From Rhinopomastus cyanomelas (Eukaryota > Chordata > Aves > Bucerotiformes > Rhinopomastidae), in the NCBI GenBank assembly GCA_013400115.1, contig VXBP01007594.1:8917-72916 (forward strand): DNA of 64,000 nt. Direction: 5' to 3'. Numbering within the stretch: the stretch's first letter is position 1; each line of letters starts with the position of its first letter. A program made the position numbers and the translations under genes. The notes under the pieces are model-generated. The model saw nothing but the letters and a program-made list of their open reading frames with translations, was not told where the DNA came from and did no database searches. Below, in pieces: positions 21,668 through 33,200 of this stretch.

Positions 21668-22397
21668 TACTGGACCACTTGTCCTCTGGATCACAGATTC
21701 ATTAGGGTGGTCATACTGGACCACTTGTCCTCTGGATCACAGATTCATTAGGGTGGTCATACTGGACCACTTGTCCTCTGGATCACAGATTCATTAGGGT
21801 GGTCATACTGGACCACTTGTCCTCTGGATCACAGATTCATTAGGGTGGTCATACTGGACCACTTGTCCTCTGGATCACAGATTCATTAGGGTGGTCATAC
21901 TGGACCACTTGTCCTCTGGATCACAGATTCATTAGGGTGGTCATACTGGACCACTTGTCCTCTGGATCACAGATTCATTAGGGTGGTCATACTGGACCAC
22001 TTGTCCTCTGGATCACAGATTCATTAGGGTGGTCATACTGGACCACTTGTCCTCTGGATCACAGATTCATTAGGGTGGTCATACTGGACCACTTGTCCTC
22101 TGGATCACAGATTCATTAGGGTGGTCATACTGGACCACTTGTCCTCTGGATCACAGATTCATTAGGGTGGTCATACTGGACCACTTGTCCTCTGGATCAC
22201 AGATTCATTAGGGTGGTCATACTGGACCACTTGTCCTCTGGATCACAGATTCATTAGGGTGGTCATACTGGACCACTTGTCCTCTGGATCACAGATTCAT
22301 TAGGGTGGTCATACTGGACCACTTGTCCTCTGGATCACAGATTCATTAGGGTGGTCATACTGGACCACTTGTCCTCTGGATCACAGATTCATTAGGG
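21668..22397. repeat. 46-bp minisatellite, 16 copies
   Basis: Units beginning TACTGGACCACTTGTCCTCT recur every 46 bases from 21668 to 22358 (fifteen exact intervals). As far as I can read they are identical. The last 17 bases of the CR1-like part (TCACAGATTCATTAGGG) are the first bases of a reverse-strand CR1 3' end, which continues normally after the final unit. There are no unique spacers, so this is not a CRISPR array. Confidence 0.97.
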
Positions 22398-22443
22398 ATT
22401 GAAAGGGACCTCGGAAGATCATCTAGTCCAATCCCCCGATAAC
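22378..22443 (-). mobile_element. CR1 3' end anchoring the 46-bp array
   Basis: ATTCATTAGGGATTGAAAGG, then GATCATCTAGTCCAATCCCC; a reverse-strand type-A tail whose terminal bases form part of the tandem unit. Confidence 0.9.
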
Positions 22444-23565
22444 AAAAGGATTATGCTGTAAAATCCCATCCAAGGTCGATGAAAGCAGACCCGCTGCCAA
22501 TCCAACCTGTGCCACTTATTTCCTGGCTCCCTTTAGCCTAGAGTTGGCCAATTAGAAGGATGGTTTTACCCCTGATTACTGTCAAGTGCAAACCCTTTGC
22601 GGTTGCCCACTTTATATATATTTTTAAATTAAATTTTGAAGGATCATGGTGGTTATGATGAGAGTTAAATGCACTTCAGAAACTTATGAAGCCTGTTTTT
22701 ATATTATGCTGCTCGAACTGAAGTCGTGCTCGGAGCTGTGGTGGGGGTGGAAATAAAATTAATGGGTTTCTCTTGAAGTAGAAAAAATTATTCATTTTTG
22801 ATAAAAGATCTTTTGATAATTTACTCTTGACTTCACTTCTTGATTTCTCTAATCTTCCAGCATTAATTTGTTTTTAATTTTGTTTCCCCTGTGCCTGTGG
22901 AGGTTTTTCTGGCTTCGGTTAACAGCTCTGGGATGGTTGGGTTGATGGTCTACAAAATTGAACATTTTTGAACTAAAAGAAACAAGAGCTTAAAGACTTG
23001 AGCTAACAAGCGACAGAACCTTCACGTCATAAACTCGAGATGCAGCTCTCTGGTGCTTGGAAGATGCTTGGAATTGGCTGTTTTGTTTGTCTACTCCATG
23101 TCCCTGCTCCACTGGATAGTTCAACGCTGAACCCTTCTTATAGAGGTGCTCAGAGCGTTTAGAATGGGTTAATTATTGATCCTTCCACTGCTTCCCTCGA
23201 GGTACCATTTACAGGCTGATATGTGTTGTTGATGGGAAGATTCGGGGCTGCATCAGCCTTTATTCCCTTCTTATGCTCTTTCTTCATTAATTGTCCTTTA
23301 GTGTCTTTTTTTAAACAGCTGTTTAATTCTTTCCTCAGTAAATCTACCTCAATCCTCATTAAGACCTAGTTCTCTGTGTAAACATATTGATGTGATCACA
23401 TCTAACCAGGGCATTCTCAGTGTGTGGGGGGTGTTTGCATCCTGGTGCTGGGATTTCAGGATGAACCACGCGATCGCCGTGGAGCTCACACAGTCACTTG
23501 ATTTAGAGTCAAGATGTTCTTTTTGCTTCCACAATGGGTTTAAGAACTTAAAATATGACTTCATT
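22444..23565. other. Intergenic unique sequence
   Basis: No gene or repeat recognised. Confidence 0.5.
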
Positions 23566-23798
23566 GAATCACAGAAAGTTAGGGATTGGAAGGGACCCGG
23601 AAAGATCGTCCAGTCCAATCCCCCTGACACAGCAGGATCACCCAGACCAAGTCACACAGGAACACCATTCAGGTGGGTTTTAAACATCTTCAGTGAAGGA
23701 GACTCCACAACTCCCCTGGGCAGCCTGTTCCAGTGCTCTGTCACCCTCACTGGGAAGAAGTTCCTTCTGATATTTATATGGAACCTCCTCTGTTCTCT
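23566..23798 (-). mobile_element. CR1 3' end, left arm of an inverted pair
   Basis: GTTAGGGATTGGAAGGGACC through GGAACCTCCTCTGTTCTCT in reverse orientation, type A. It abuts a forward CR1 tail without intervening unique sequence. Confidence 0.94.
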
Positions 23799-23850
23799 TG
23801 GACTGGATGGTCCTTCGAGGTCCCTTCCAATCCCTGATGTCCTGTGATTC
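23799..23850 (+). mobile_element. CR1 3' tail, right arm of an inverted pair
   Basis: GGACTGGATGGTCCTTCGAG through CCCTGATGTCCTGTGATTC in forward orientation, so both 3' ends point outward. Confidence 0.92.
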
Positions 23851-25002
23851 CACGCTGGGCTGTACCTGTCCTGACAACGAGCGCTCGACATTGTCTGGAG
23901 CAGTGTGATAGAGACAACTGCCAGGTAAATTTAGAACCATCAGGGGTTCTTCAGTGGGTTTTGCTAAACTGCAAGGTTTTCAAGAGCTGCTCAGAAGAAG
24001 TGTAGGTGCAGGCAAACAGCAGCTTGCCTGGCTCAGGTGCTCATTGTTGTCTGCTCAGCTAGAGCCTCCGACAGCTCTCCAGGCGCTGCCTGTGTGTTGT
24101 CAGCAGGAGGACTGAAGGGGCTGCTTAGATCAGTAGAACGACGCAAACTCAATTTGACCGGAGTTCTTGCAGGCATTTAAAGCCTTTCCAATGTTCTGCT
24201 GGATAGCATGTCCTCTCCCTCACTGAAATCCATTCTAATTGCTGAAAAGGACAGTAAGTGTCTCGGGAGCAGGGCTTGGCAGGCGCGCTGAGCCTACTGC
24301 AAGTCTCCACAGGCTGGTGGTGGAGAGAAGCAAGTCTGCTGCTGGCTAAACCGATCAGAGAAGGACCAAAAGCTTCGTTCAGCCTCAGACAGTGTTTGCA
24401 GGTAAGTAGGAGCACGCTGTCACGTTCAGGGAGGAGGGGAGCTGTGAAGATTTATGTGCTTTTGAATAGCTCAACTTCCTTCTCTGCTCTTCCTTTTGAT
24501 TGAATTTCCAAGTGATGCTGTCTGCTTGGACAGACCCCGCGTGCGATGGAACAACCTGAGCGGTCACAAAGTCGCATTCACCAGCCATCGTTTGGCTTTG
24601 GTGACATTATTGGATGTCTAGGCTTGTGAATGATGGCACATGCCAGGTGTGCAGCGCATTTGTGAGGGCTTCACGTCAGAAGCCCAGGTGAAGGAAAACA
24701 TTGAGTGATAAACAGCAAAAGAGAAGACAAATATCAGATGGAAAGTTGTGTCAAAAGGATCTGGACCGTCGAGATCTGAACCTCACGGCTTTGAAAGGTG
24801 TGTGGAGTTTTACAGACATTTCTCTCATTCATTTTTGATGAACATAAGGAATGGGAATGGTTTTTGATCATGGTAGAAGGTTATGACAACAGCATGCTTT
24901 GCTTTGCTTTCAGGGTGTGCTGGCTGAAAAGGACAAGTCAGGTGCGAGAAACGCCCTGCAGTTCTACAGAACACGTGAGCGTGGGCTGCTAAGGATCATA
25001 GA
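23851..25002. other. Intergenic unique sequence
   Basis: No gene recognised. A reverse 88-codon frame (24149-24415) and a forward 81-codon frame overlap and are unsupported. Confidence 0.5.
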
Positions 25003-25046
25003 GTCATTGGGGATTGGAAGGGACCTTGAAAGATCTTCTAGTCCAG
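25003..25046 (-). mobile_element. Short CR1 3' tail
   Basis: GAGTCATTGGGGATTGGAAG and CTTGAAAGATCTTCTAGTCC. The adjacent TCCAGGCAAAACTACAGTTTG-type words are locally duplicated. Confidence 0.85.
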
Positions 25047-25145
25047 GCAAACTCAAACTCTAGTCCAGGCAAAACTACAGTTTGCCTGTTGGAAACTGTA
25101 GACTGAAAATGCAGCCTTCCCATCCTCAGCTCAGTTGAGCTCTTC

Positions 25146-25333
25146 ACAGAATCATAGAATCATTAGGGATTGGAAGGGACCTCGAAAGATCATCTAGTCC
25201 AACCCCCCTGCCACAGCAGGACCACCCAGACCAAGTCATACCATCAGTCAGGGCTAGAAGGGACCACAGGATCACCCAGTTCCAACTCCCCTGCCATGGG
25301 CAGGACACCCCCCCTAGATCAGGCTGGCCAGAG
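25146..25333 (-). mobile_element. Two CR1 ends of different subfamilies in tandem
   Basis: A type-A reverse end (25146-25240) is followed at once by a classical end (GAAGGGACCACAGGATCACC, GTTCCAACTCCCCTGCCATG, CTAGATCAGGCTGGCC), both reverse strand. Confidence 0.9.
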
Positions 25334-25788
25334 CCATGCAAACAGCCTTTGTTTCCTACGTGAACATCTGTTTCTGCTGTTTGTGCTTCACCTGGATATC
25401 TAATCCTTTTAGCAGTGCAGGAGATTATGAAGCTACAGACAAGAGATTAGAGCTCCAGGTGAGGGATAAGCACTTGATCAAACGAGTGAAGGAGAAAAAA
25501 CTTGTTTCAATGCAAATACCCCCTGCTAATTAGGGCTGGTGGGAAGAACTGGAAAGAAGAATCATCAAGATTCTCTGGTGTTCTCAATAGGTTTGGGGGC
25601 TTTTCTCCCCAAGGAGAATTCCTTCAAGTTTTCATAAATAATTAAAGGCATTTGTAAAAAGCAATCCTTCAGAAGACTGAGGAGCTGAGTTAGGGAGTCT
25701 GTGGAGGTTTTGTCTTGCTCTAGTAACATATATGTGGATATGATTCCTATTGTTTGGTTTATATATATATATATATTTGTTTGTTTTA
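25334..25788. other. Intergenic unique sequence with a (TA)n microsatellite
   Basis: Unique DNA; the alternating TA tract at about 25759-25777 lies shortly before the next CR1. Confidence 0.6.
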
Positions 25789-26132
25789 ATCATAGAATCA
25801 TTAGGGATTGGAAGGGACCTCCAAAGACCATCCAGTCCAATCCCCCTGCCACAGCAGGATCACCTAGACCATGCATGAACATATCCAGGCAGGTTTTAAA
25901 CATCTCCAGACAATCATAGAATCATAGAATCATTACGGATTGGAAGGGACCTCCAAAGACCATCCAGTCCAATCCCCCTGCCACAGCAGGATCACCTAGA
26001 CCAAGTCACACAGGAACACATCCAGGTGGGTCTTGAACGTCTCCAGTGAAGGAGACTCCACAACCCCCCTGGGCAGCCCCTTCCAGTGCTCTACCACCCT
26101 CAGTGTGAAGAAGATCCTTCTGATATTTATGA
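25789..26132 (-). mobile_element. CR1 3' ends, head-to-tail dimer
   Basis: Two reverse-strand type-A ends follow each other, with GATTGG cores 132 bases apart (25806 and 25938). The second extends to about 220 bases, through GAAGATCCTTCTGATATTTA. Both carry the same CTCCAAAGACCATCCAGTCC variant, so they are close relatives. Confidence 0.93.
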
Positions 26133-27518
26133 GTGAGTTACTGTGGTGTCTTCTAAAAGCGGTCAAGAGCTCTCTTGTTTCTAGAGGGCAGGTTTTGGTT
26201 TTGTATTGCTCAGAAAGCTGTAACACGAATGGAAAAGTCTTGTCTCCACATCGATGTGAGCACCAGGCAGAGCGTGACACGGCTTGGCCGGTCTCCTACT
26301 GCTTAGCTGGTACAGCCAAGAAGAAAATCCAGGCGTCTTGTTCTAGCCACATGTGGCCCACGCTGCTTTCACTGGTAGCAGAAGACCTTGAAAAGTGAAA
26401 AATACCCACCACACCAGAAGAGCCCCAGCTGAAAACCAGCAACGTGGGGTAAGTGAATGGAGAAGGGACCAGCTTTGTGGTGGGAGCTGTGCTGTGAGCT
26501 CAGTGAACCTCATCAGTCGTTTCTCAGTGCGTCTGCGTGCGGCTGGATTAACTGCGGGTAATGCAAAGCTCTTCCACAAAGCCAACAGAAACACTTCTCT
26601 GCCTGTGGAGACGTTCCTTCTGAGAAGGACCCCGCGCTTGGGGTTGAAGGATTTTCATGCTATGCTTTAGGTCGGGTGGTTTAGTTGTGCTGTCGGACCA
26701 TCCCCTTCCTCTCAAGCTCACGAGAAAGTTCTGTCCTGTTCTGCAGAATGAAACAAAAAAGAGAACAGAGTTAAAAATGCAAATGTTTGTTGGCCTCTAG
26801 GGATGGTCGAAAGTTCTGCCACCTGGCTCAAGTGTGAGCTCCACAAACAGAGCAGAGGAAAGAAGCCTTTGCCATTTAATTGGGTGGTCCCTGACGGCTA
26901 GTGTGTCCATCCCGGGAAAAACCTTGTGGATGCTGATGTTTGAGCCACCAGTTCAGCCTGAGAGCCGGTCTATTAATATTCAAATTCATTAACAAAGATA
27001 TCTGCGGAATGCATCTAATTAATCGGCTGGTACGACACCAGTCCTTTCTGGCTTTTGAAGTCACACAGTATTTACAGCAAAAAAAGGGCTGCTAGGGACT
27101 TTCAAGTTGTAATTAATAGCTGTTCTCTGTCACCATTTAAAAGGCCTGTCCCATCAATATGTTGCTCCAGCTTATTGCTCGGGAGTCCTGCAATAATCAA
27201 AAGTAAAATGGGGGGATGTAAATGAAATTCTGCACCACGGAGATGCTAGTGGGGAGCAGCTACGTCTGGCGCGATTAGCAGCACATAAGTCCAGGGTTTA
27301 CTTAAGAGTGAGGGCTGTGCTTCTGTGGAGGGGTAGGACAGGTTCAAAGTACAGAGTTTTAATCAAAAGTGCATCCTTTACATTTAATTACGAGAGATTG
27401 CAGATCACAAGAGTGATTTGTGGGTTTAGATAGCACCGAAAGATCAGCTCTCAGGATGCTTCAAGGGGGAGAAGGCAAAGGAGCGAAGCAACATCTATTG
27501 ATAATCTTTGGTTTTTGT
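26133..27518. other. Intergenic unique sequence, conserved-element candidate
   Basis: No coding evidence. Homeodomain-like AT words (TATTAATATTCAAATTCATT and CTAATTAATCGG) cluster at about 26960-27110 in otherwise complex sequence. Confidence 0.45.
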
Positions 27519-27950
27519 TAGAGCAACGAGGATGATGAGGGAAGTGGAGCATCTCACTGATGAGGAAAGACTGAGGGAGCTGGGTTTCTTGAGCTTGGAG
27601 AAGAAGAGACTGAGGGGTGACCTCATTAATGTCTATAAATACATGAGGGGTGCATGTCAGGAGGATGGAGCCAGGCTCTGCTCAGTGTCATCTAGTGATA
27701 GGACAAAAGGCAGTGGGTGTGAGCTGGAACAGAGGAGGTTCCACATCAATATCAGAAGGAACTTCTTCAGAGTGAGTGTGACAGAGCCCTGGAAGGGGCT
27801 GCCCAGGGGGGTTGTGGAGTCTCCTTCTCTGGAGACATTTAAAACCCACCTGGATGTGTTCCTGTGTGACTTGGTCTAGATGATCCTGCTGTGGCAGGGG
27901 GATTGGACTGGATGATCTTTCGAGGTTCCTTTCAATCCCTAATGATTCTC
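27519..27950 (+). mobile_element. CR1, 430-base copy with largely open ORF2 end
   Basis: An open frame of 123 codons (27508-27879) reads the ORF2 C-terminus: RATRMMREVEHLTDEERLRE, then CSVSSSDRTKGSGCELEQRR, ending SPSLETFKTHLDVFLCDLV. The 3' tail follows to CTAATGATTCTC. It is relatively young but strongly 5'-truncated, so not mobile. Confidence 0.96.
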
Positions 27951-27983
27951 TGGAGATGGGCTCAAACCTAGCTGATGTCTCTT

Positions 27984-28113
27984 TCTGTGGGGATGTTTAA
28001 AACCCTCCTGGATGTGTTCCTGTGTGACTTGGTCTAGGTGATCCTGCTGTGGCAGGGGGATTGGACTAGATGATCTTTCAAGGTCCCTTCCAATCCCTGA
28101 TGTTCTGTGATTC
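27984..28113 (+). mobile_element. CR1 3' end
   Basis: GGGGATGTTTAAAACCCTCC through CCCTGATGTTCTGTGATTC, a second forward type-A end 34 bases after the previous one. Confidence 0.94.
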
Positions 28114-28722
28114 AAAAGCTCTGGAGACAGCTCGGTAAACTCTTCGGAGCCCAGTTTGCGTGGACCCATGAAAGTTTACTAAAGGTTGCCATCTAGAGGG
28201 CTCTGACAGAGCAGATCTAACGCTTCCACGTCTTCTGCAAGACATCACAAAACTATCTCTGCAAGTGTTGGTGCCTTCGCTCTGCGTGATCTCATTTAAA
28301 ACTCGACTCTCCACAAGACACTCTGTGTTTTGACTGGTGACAGGGAATAAACCGAAGTTAGGTTGGCGATATTTTCTGATCCACAAAAGCAATTTGCCAC
28401 GGCCTTGTGGTCTGCAGCTGGGATATTTGTTCCTGTGTGTGTGTGGCAAGGCTTTCATTCCTCACTGGCTTTTCACGTGGTGCTGCACCAGAGACGTTTC
28501 CATCATCTTTGGGGTAAAGAAAAGTAAATGAATCAAATCCCCAGGTAAAAGGGCTCCTGTGAATGTAGGTGGAACAAACTCTCTAATAGCTGAGGAGTGA
28601 GTGCACAGTTTTTGTTCCTAAGGGCTGCCTTTATCTTAACAGGCAGGGAAGCATTTTGAAAACAAAGAAATTTTGTGTTTGAAAACCAAAAAAATACTGA
28701 AAATGTAGTAGCAGTGATTGAC
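28114..28722. other. Intergenic unique sequence
   Basis: No gene recognised. Confidence 0.5.
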
Positions 28723-28871
28723 AGAACTTTAGGGATTGGAAGGGACCTCGAAAGACCATCCAGTCCAATCCCCCTGCCAGAGCAGGATCATTTAGACCAA
28801 GTCACACAGGAGCACGTCCAGGTGGGTTTTGAGCATCTCCAGAGGAGGAGACTCCACAACCCCCCTGGGCA
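28723..28871 (-). mobile_element. CR1 3' end
   Basis: CTTTAGGGATTGGAAGGGAC through CCACAACCCCCCTGGGCA, reverse-strand type A. Confidence 0.94.
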
Positions 28872-30809
28872 CAGTGCTAGGTGATGTAGACAACTACATT
28901 AACAAGCAAGGCAAACTTATTCCCACCTTCTCTCTACCCCTGTACTGCTCCTCATCTACCTTTAAAAACAGCCTAAAGAAATTTCAAAACTCATGTTTCT
29001 TTGTGGGAATTTGAAGACAGCCTTGAAGTCTCTCCTCTGCCTCCACCCTACTTCCAAGTGGCTGTCGTTGCTCTCCCTTCCCCTTGTGCACTGTCAGCTG
29101 CTACTCATCCTGCCAGGTCTGCTGCACCCTCACTGGCACGCAGGGTTCTCTCTGCTGCCAGCACTGGGTGTGTTTCCTCCCCTTCAGCACTTTGATTTCC
29201 CTCTGCTCTGCTCCCCCCACTTGCCCGAGATGCTCAATCATCACCTCCTAGCAGCAGCCTCTGCACCTCCCTGCGCTCCCGATGCTGTACCTGCCGTGGT
29301 AAGAAAAGCACGACACCTGATCCATCTTCAGAATGGTTTTACAGCATGTCAAGATAAAAAGGCCTGGGGATACAAACAAGCTCTGAAATACTTCAAGACC
29401 AGGCAGACATAATTAGAACATGGGCTGTTGATTAGATTGTTCCACTTTGCAGCGATGCCCGTTCAATCACACTGGAAAGTAGTGACGGGCTTTCGTGTGG
29501 AGATCAGATGGTTCTGTTGGGTCTGAGTCCCCTGTAACCACACAAACAAGTCCTGGCTGTTTACCTTCTTCTGGCTTGTTTTTTCATGCAGACTGTTCCT
29601 GGGCCCCTTGGTCAGCAGCCACGTTAGGTGCTGTCAGCCTCTGCGTGGCACCACCTGGGAGAGGAGAGCTCAGTGCGCTGCTTTCACGAGAGGATGAGTC
29701 TGTCACCCGCTTCCTAACTCCTCCTTCTCCCTGACCAAAGCCCTGTTCCCTTCTCTGAAATTCCAGGCATCAAACCAGAAGTCCTCATGTCCACGGAAGT
29801 GCCCCGCTGGAGCTCCAGGAGTTCAGTTTGTGGCTCCTACTCTCAGCCTGTTGGATTTAGGCACCTTGAAGCCTCAGCCTTCATTTCAAGCCCAGGAACT
29901 CCAGAGTGGCCGTGTGTGGCAGGTGTTCCCAGCCTGCTTCACCTCGTTGTCATTCCTACAGTACCTGGTTCCTTATCTCTAACCCATTTCTGAAATCGAT
30001 GGTGCCAAGCCTCTGCAGCTTCACATAATCTAATATGTTCTAAGAAATGATTTCTTCTCTCCATCTTATTCTTTCTGCTTTGCTTCTGCATCTTCCACCG
30101 ACTTTAATTACACTTTCCTCCAGCTTGTGCCCTTGGTGAGCTCTCAAAAACCAAGTGAACCGACTTGCAAGGTGATTTTTCCCCCATCACTGCTGGAAAC
30201 TCACTTTGTGTGTCTTTTCAAAAACACACTCTCCACTTGGGGAACGCGCTGGGTGCACAACATGGCAGCAGGGAGAAACCTCAGCCTCCTCGTTACTACC
30301 TTGTAGGAGAGACTTGTTTTCTCTGTAATTTATGCTTTGACTTTTTTGCCCCTTTAGGACCTAACTGCCCACTGTTGTTTGCTAAAAGAAAGGCAGAGGG
30401 GAGCTGCTCTTTCAGGCAGGGAGCCCTGAAATAAAACCTTCACACAGAAACAGAGGGCACAGTAAGAGATGGGTAGAAACCCTCCGCAGGTATTTTCAGC
30501 CTGCTCACCTTCCTCACCCTTTTTCACTGGTAGGATCTCAGAGTAGGTGGGTAGAAGTAGATGACTGCTCCTAATTATGTTTATAATCACATTTGACTTG
30601 GTTCCATCCAGGGTCTGGATGAAAGCTCTTGTCCTGATTTTCTCCGTCATGCTCTGGAAGGCTGAAGAGGAAACACACTGCAGGTGCCAGGTCTACAGTC
30701 TGGCAGGAAGGCTGCTTTGGGCTTCAACTTTGATTTGTTTCATTTGTGAACTTGGTCTGTTCATTCTTAGTTGGAATTGTTCTTTTAATTAGCTCCTGTG
30801 CCTGGTGGG
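28872..30809. other. Intergenic unique, pyrimidine-rich sequence
   Basis: C/T-rich DNA. The frame at 28993-29412 (139 codons) is leucine/proline-rich as a consequence of composition, with no recognised domain. No CR1. Confidence 0.5.
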
Positions 30810-31279
30810 TGGGACCTCTCAGTTCAAGAGGGATGTGGAGCTGCTGGAGGGAGTCCAGAAGTGGAGCACCTCCCTGATGAGGAGAGGCTGAGGGAGCTGG
30901 GTGTCTTTAGCTTGGAGAAGAGGAAACTGAGGGGTGACCTCATTAATGTTTATAAAGATGTGAGTGGTGGGTGTCAGGAGGATGGAGCCAGGTTCTGCTC
31001 AGTGGCATCTAGTGATAGGATGAGGGGCAGTGGCTGTGAGCTGGAACAGAGGAGGTTCCATGTAAATATCAGAAGGAACTTCTTCCCAGTGAGGGTGACA
31101 GAGCTCAGGAACAGGCTGCCCAGGGAGGTTGTGGAGTCTTCTTCACTGAAGATATTCAAGACCCGACTGGATGTGTTCCTGTGTGACTTGGTCTGGGTGA
31201 TCCTGCTGTGGCAGGGGGATGGGACTAGATGATCTTTCAAGGTCCCTTCCAATTTGTAGTGATTCTATGATTCTATGAT
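30810..31279 (+). mobile_element. CR1, 470-base copy
   Basis: Starts at CAGTTCAAGAGGGATGTGGA. It reads EVEHLPDEERLRELG and CSVASSDRMRGSGCELEQRR in one 144-codon open frame (30798-31232), and ends GTGATTCTATGATTCTATGAT with a duplicated tail octamer. Confidence 0.95.
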
Positions 31280-31597
31280 CCTGCTCTGGCAGGGGAATCG
31301 GACTAGGTGATTTTTCCTTTCATAGAACCATCATCCTCCAGGTTGGAAAAGACCTTCCAGATCATCAAGTCCAGCCATCCACTCTACACCCCCCAACCAC
31401 TAACCCCTCTCAATTGAAGAGCCCAGTGTGGCCCCATTCATGGTCTACAAAGGTCTTTGAGGTCCCTTCCAATTCCTAATGATTCTATGGTTCTATCACT
31501 CCTGTGTGACTTGGTCTAGGTGGTCCTGCTGTGGCAGGGGGTTGGACTGGATGATCATTCAAGGTCCCTTCCAATCCCTAATGTTCTGGGATTCTGT
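31280..31597. mobile_element. Cluster of four short CR1 ends
   Basis: In order: a forward tail piece (31280-31315); a reverse older-type end (31321-31435, GGTTGGAAAAGACCTTCCAG, ATCATCAAGTCCAGCC); a forward tail (31452-31495); and a forward type-A end (31499-31597). This is an insertion hot spot, or CR1-in-CR1 nesting. Confidence 0.85.
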
Positions 31598-31733
31598 GGT
31601 AACTACCAGTCTCTTCAGAAAGTTACAAAGAGCAGAGGAGGTGACTGTAAGGGTGAAGGCTCTGAAAAAGAACAAACCTCAGCCTTGTGTGGAGGGATGT
31701 CAGGCTCCCGTTTGATCCTCCGGCGCTCCTGTA

Positions 31734-31799
31734 TCATGGAATCATTAGGGTTTGGATGGGACATCGAAAGATCATCCAGTCCAATCCCTCTGCCACCTG
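31734..31799 (-). mobile_element. Short CR1 3' end
   Basis: GGAATCATTAGGGTTTGGAT and AAGATCATCCAGTCCAATCC, reverse type A. Confidence 0.9.
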
Positions 31800-32811
31800 A
31801 ACACCAGATCTGCTGCCCTTTGTGTCCTGAAGTTAACAAACCAGCCTTTGTGCCAGAGATCTCATTGCTGTGGAAAGGACTAGCCAAAGATCTTTTTTCT
31901 TGGAGAAGCTAGTCTGAGGCTGGGAGAACCATTCAGGGAGGTAGTTCCTGACTACCTGTTAAGACCCTGAACTCCCACGTGCTGATTTTTATGCCTTCCA
32001 AGTCTGCAGAGCTCCTAGCATGTAAATATATTTGAAGTGGCTAGTCAGATTTATTTTCAGGGGCAATTTCTGCAGCTGCTGCCACAACAATTCTAGAAGT
32101 TGGGAATTTCAAAGGAAGGCAGGGTTTCCTCAGAGCAGCGCTGAGCAATTGCAGCCTTCCCAGTTCTCATGCGTTGCCCTAAATTCATTTTATTGCCCGG
32201 TGCATCTCTCCAATTAGCTCCCCCCAGTTCCCTGGCTTGAAACTTGGAGCAGGGCTGCAGAGTTATGGGCTTGACACTACACAGCCCGTCCTCTGCACCT
32301 GCAGGACACATTTCTTCTCGGGTGCCAGCAAGACAACTGGGAGCAGCAGCCTCTGCAGGCTGCTGAAGAGCAGAAATACCTCCAGGTATCTCCTGACTTC
32401 AGATGACTGCTTCTCATGTAGTCAGAGAGGCTCTTGTGTTAGAAGGATCCTTTTCTGGTTCAGACAGAGCCTTGCTGACTCTAAAAACCTGCCTTTTTGT
32501 GGAATCTACCCAAGTAGATCTTTTGCCCTCATCTCCCTATAGTAGTTACTAGTGTAGTGGGCTGGGCTTTTTGCATGTGTTCTTCACCTCTCAGACTTAC
32601 TAATGTTGTTCTTAATCTCTGGTGATGAAGGACAAGAAACAGAGGGTGATGGATGGAAGGAGCCCTGAGAGCAGCACTGTGTTTGTCTTCGTATTAGGGT
32701 GGTTGTGGGATAAGCAGCAGGAGGTGATGGATAGAAGTGATTGTAGAGTTATGGGGTTTGCTCTGATTTGAGGAATGTTTTGATGCCTTACTAGCATGGC
32801 CTGTTTTTCTT
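31800..32811. other. Intergenic unique sequence
   Basis: No gene recognised. Confidence 0.5.
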
Positions 32812-33046
32812 GCTCTGGAAGGTGGATTGGACTAGATGATCTTTCAAGAGGGATGTGGAGATGCTGGAGGGAGTCCACCATGGAGCAATGAAGGTAATGA
32901 AGGAAGTGGAGCACCTCCCTTATGAGGGAGGCTGAGGGAGCTGGGTCTCTTGAGCTTGGAGAAGAGGAGACTGAGGAGTGACCTCATTAATGTTGATAAA
33001 TATGTGAGGAGTGGGTGTCAGGAGGGTGGAACCAGGCTCTGCTCTC
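32812..33046 (+). mobile_element. Scrambled CR1
   Basis: A 3'-tail piece (GATTGGACTAGATGATC...) runs straight into an upstream ORF2 segment (AGGGATGTGGAGATGCTGG). The join lies at TTCAAG (32843-32848), which both segments share. Order is therefore inverted relative to the element, although both parts are in forward orientation. Confidence 0.9.
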
Positions 33047-33049
33047 TCT

Positions 33050-33200
33050 CCTGAACTGAGGAGCCCAGAAGTGGACACAATAGTCCAGATGTGGTCTCAC
33101 CAGGGCATTGTAGAGGTGGAGGAGGACCTCTCTTGATCTGCTAACCATCCCTTTCTAATCCACCCCAGGATGCCATTTGGCTGTTTGCATCTTCCTTGAG
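33050..33200 (-). mobile_element. CR1 ORF2 fragment
   Basis: CCAGATGTGGTCTCACCAGG, GATCTGCTAACCATCCC and AATCCACCCCAGGATGCC are reverse-strand CR1 ORF2, abutting the forward scrambled copy. Confidence 0.87.

Noticed and set aside
21668..22397. CRISPR-like regular array
   Set aside because: All 46 bases repeat identically with no variable spacers, the locus is in a bird genome, and the unit overlaps a CR1 terminus.
28993..29412. 139-codon Leu/Pro-rich frame
   Set aside because: Composition follows the C/T-rich DNA; no motif, no splice support, no repeat or domain recognised.
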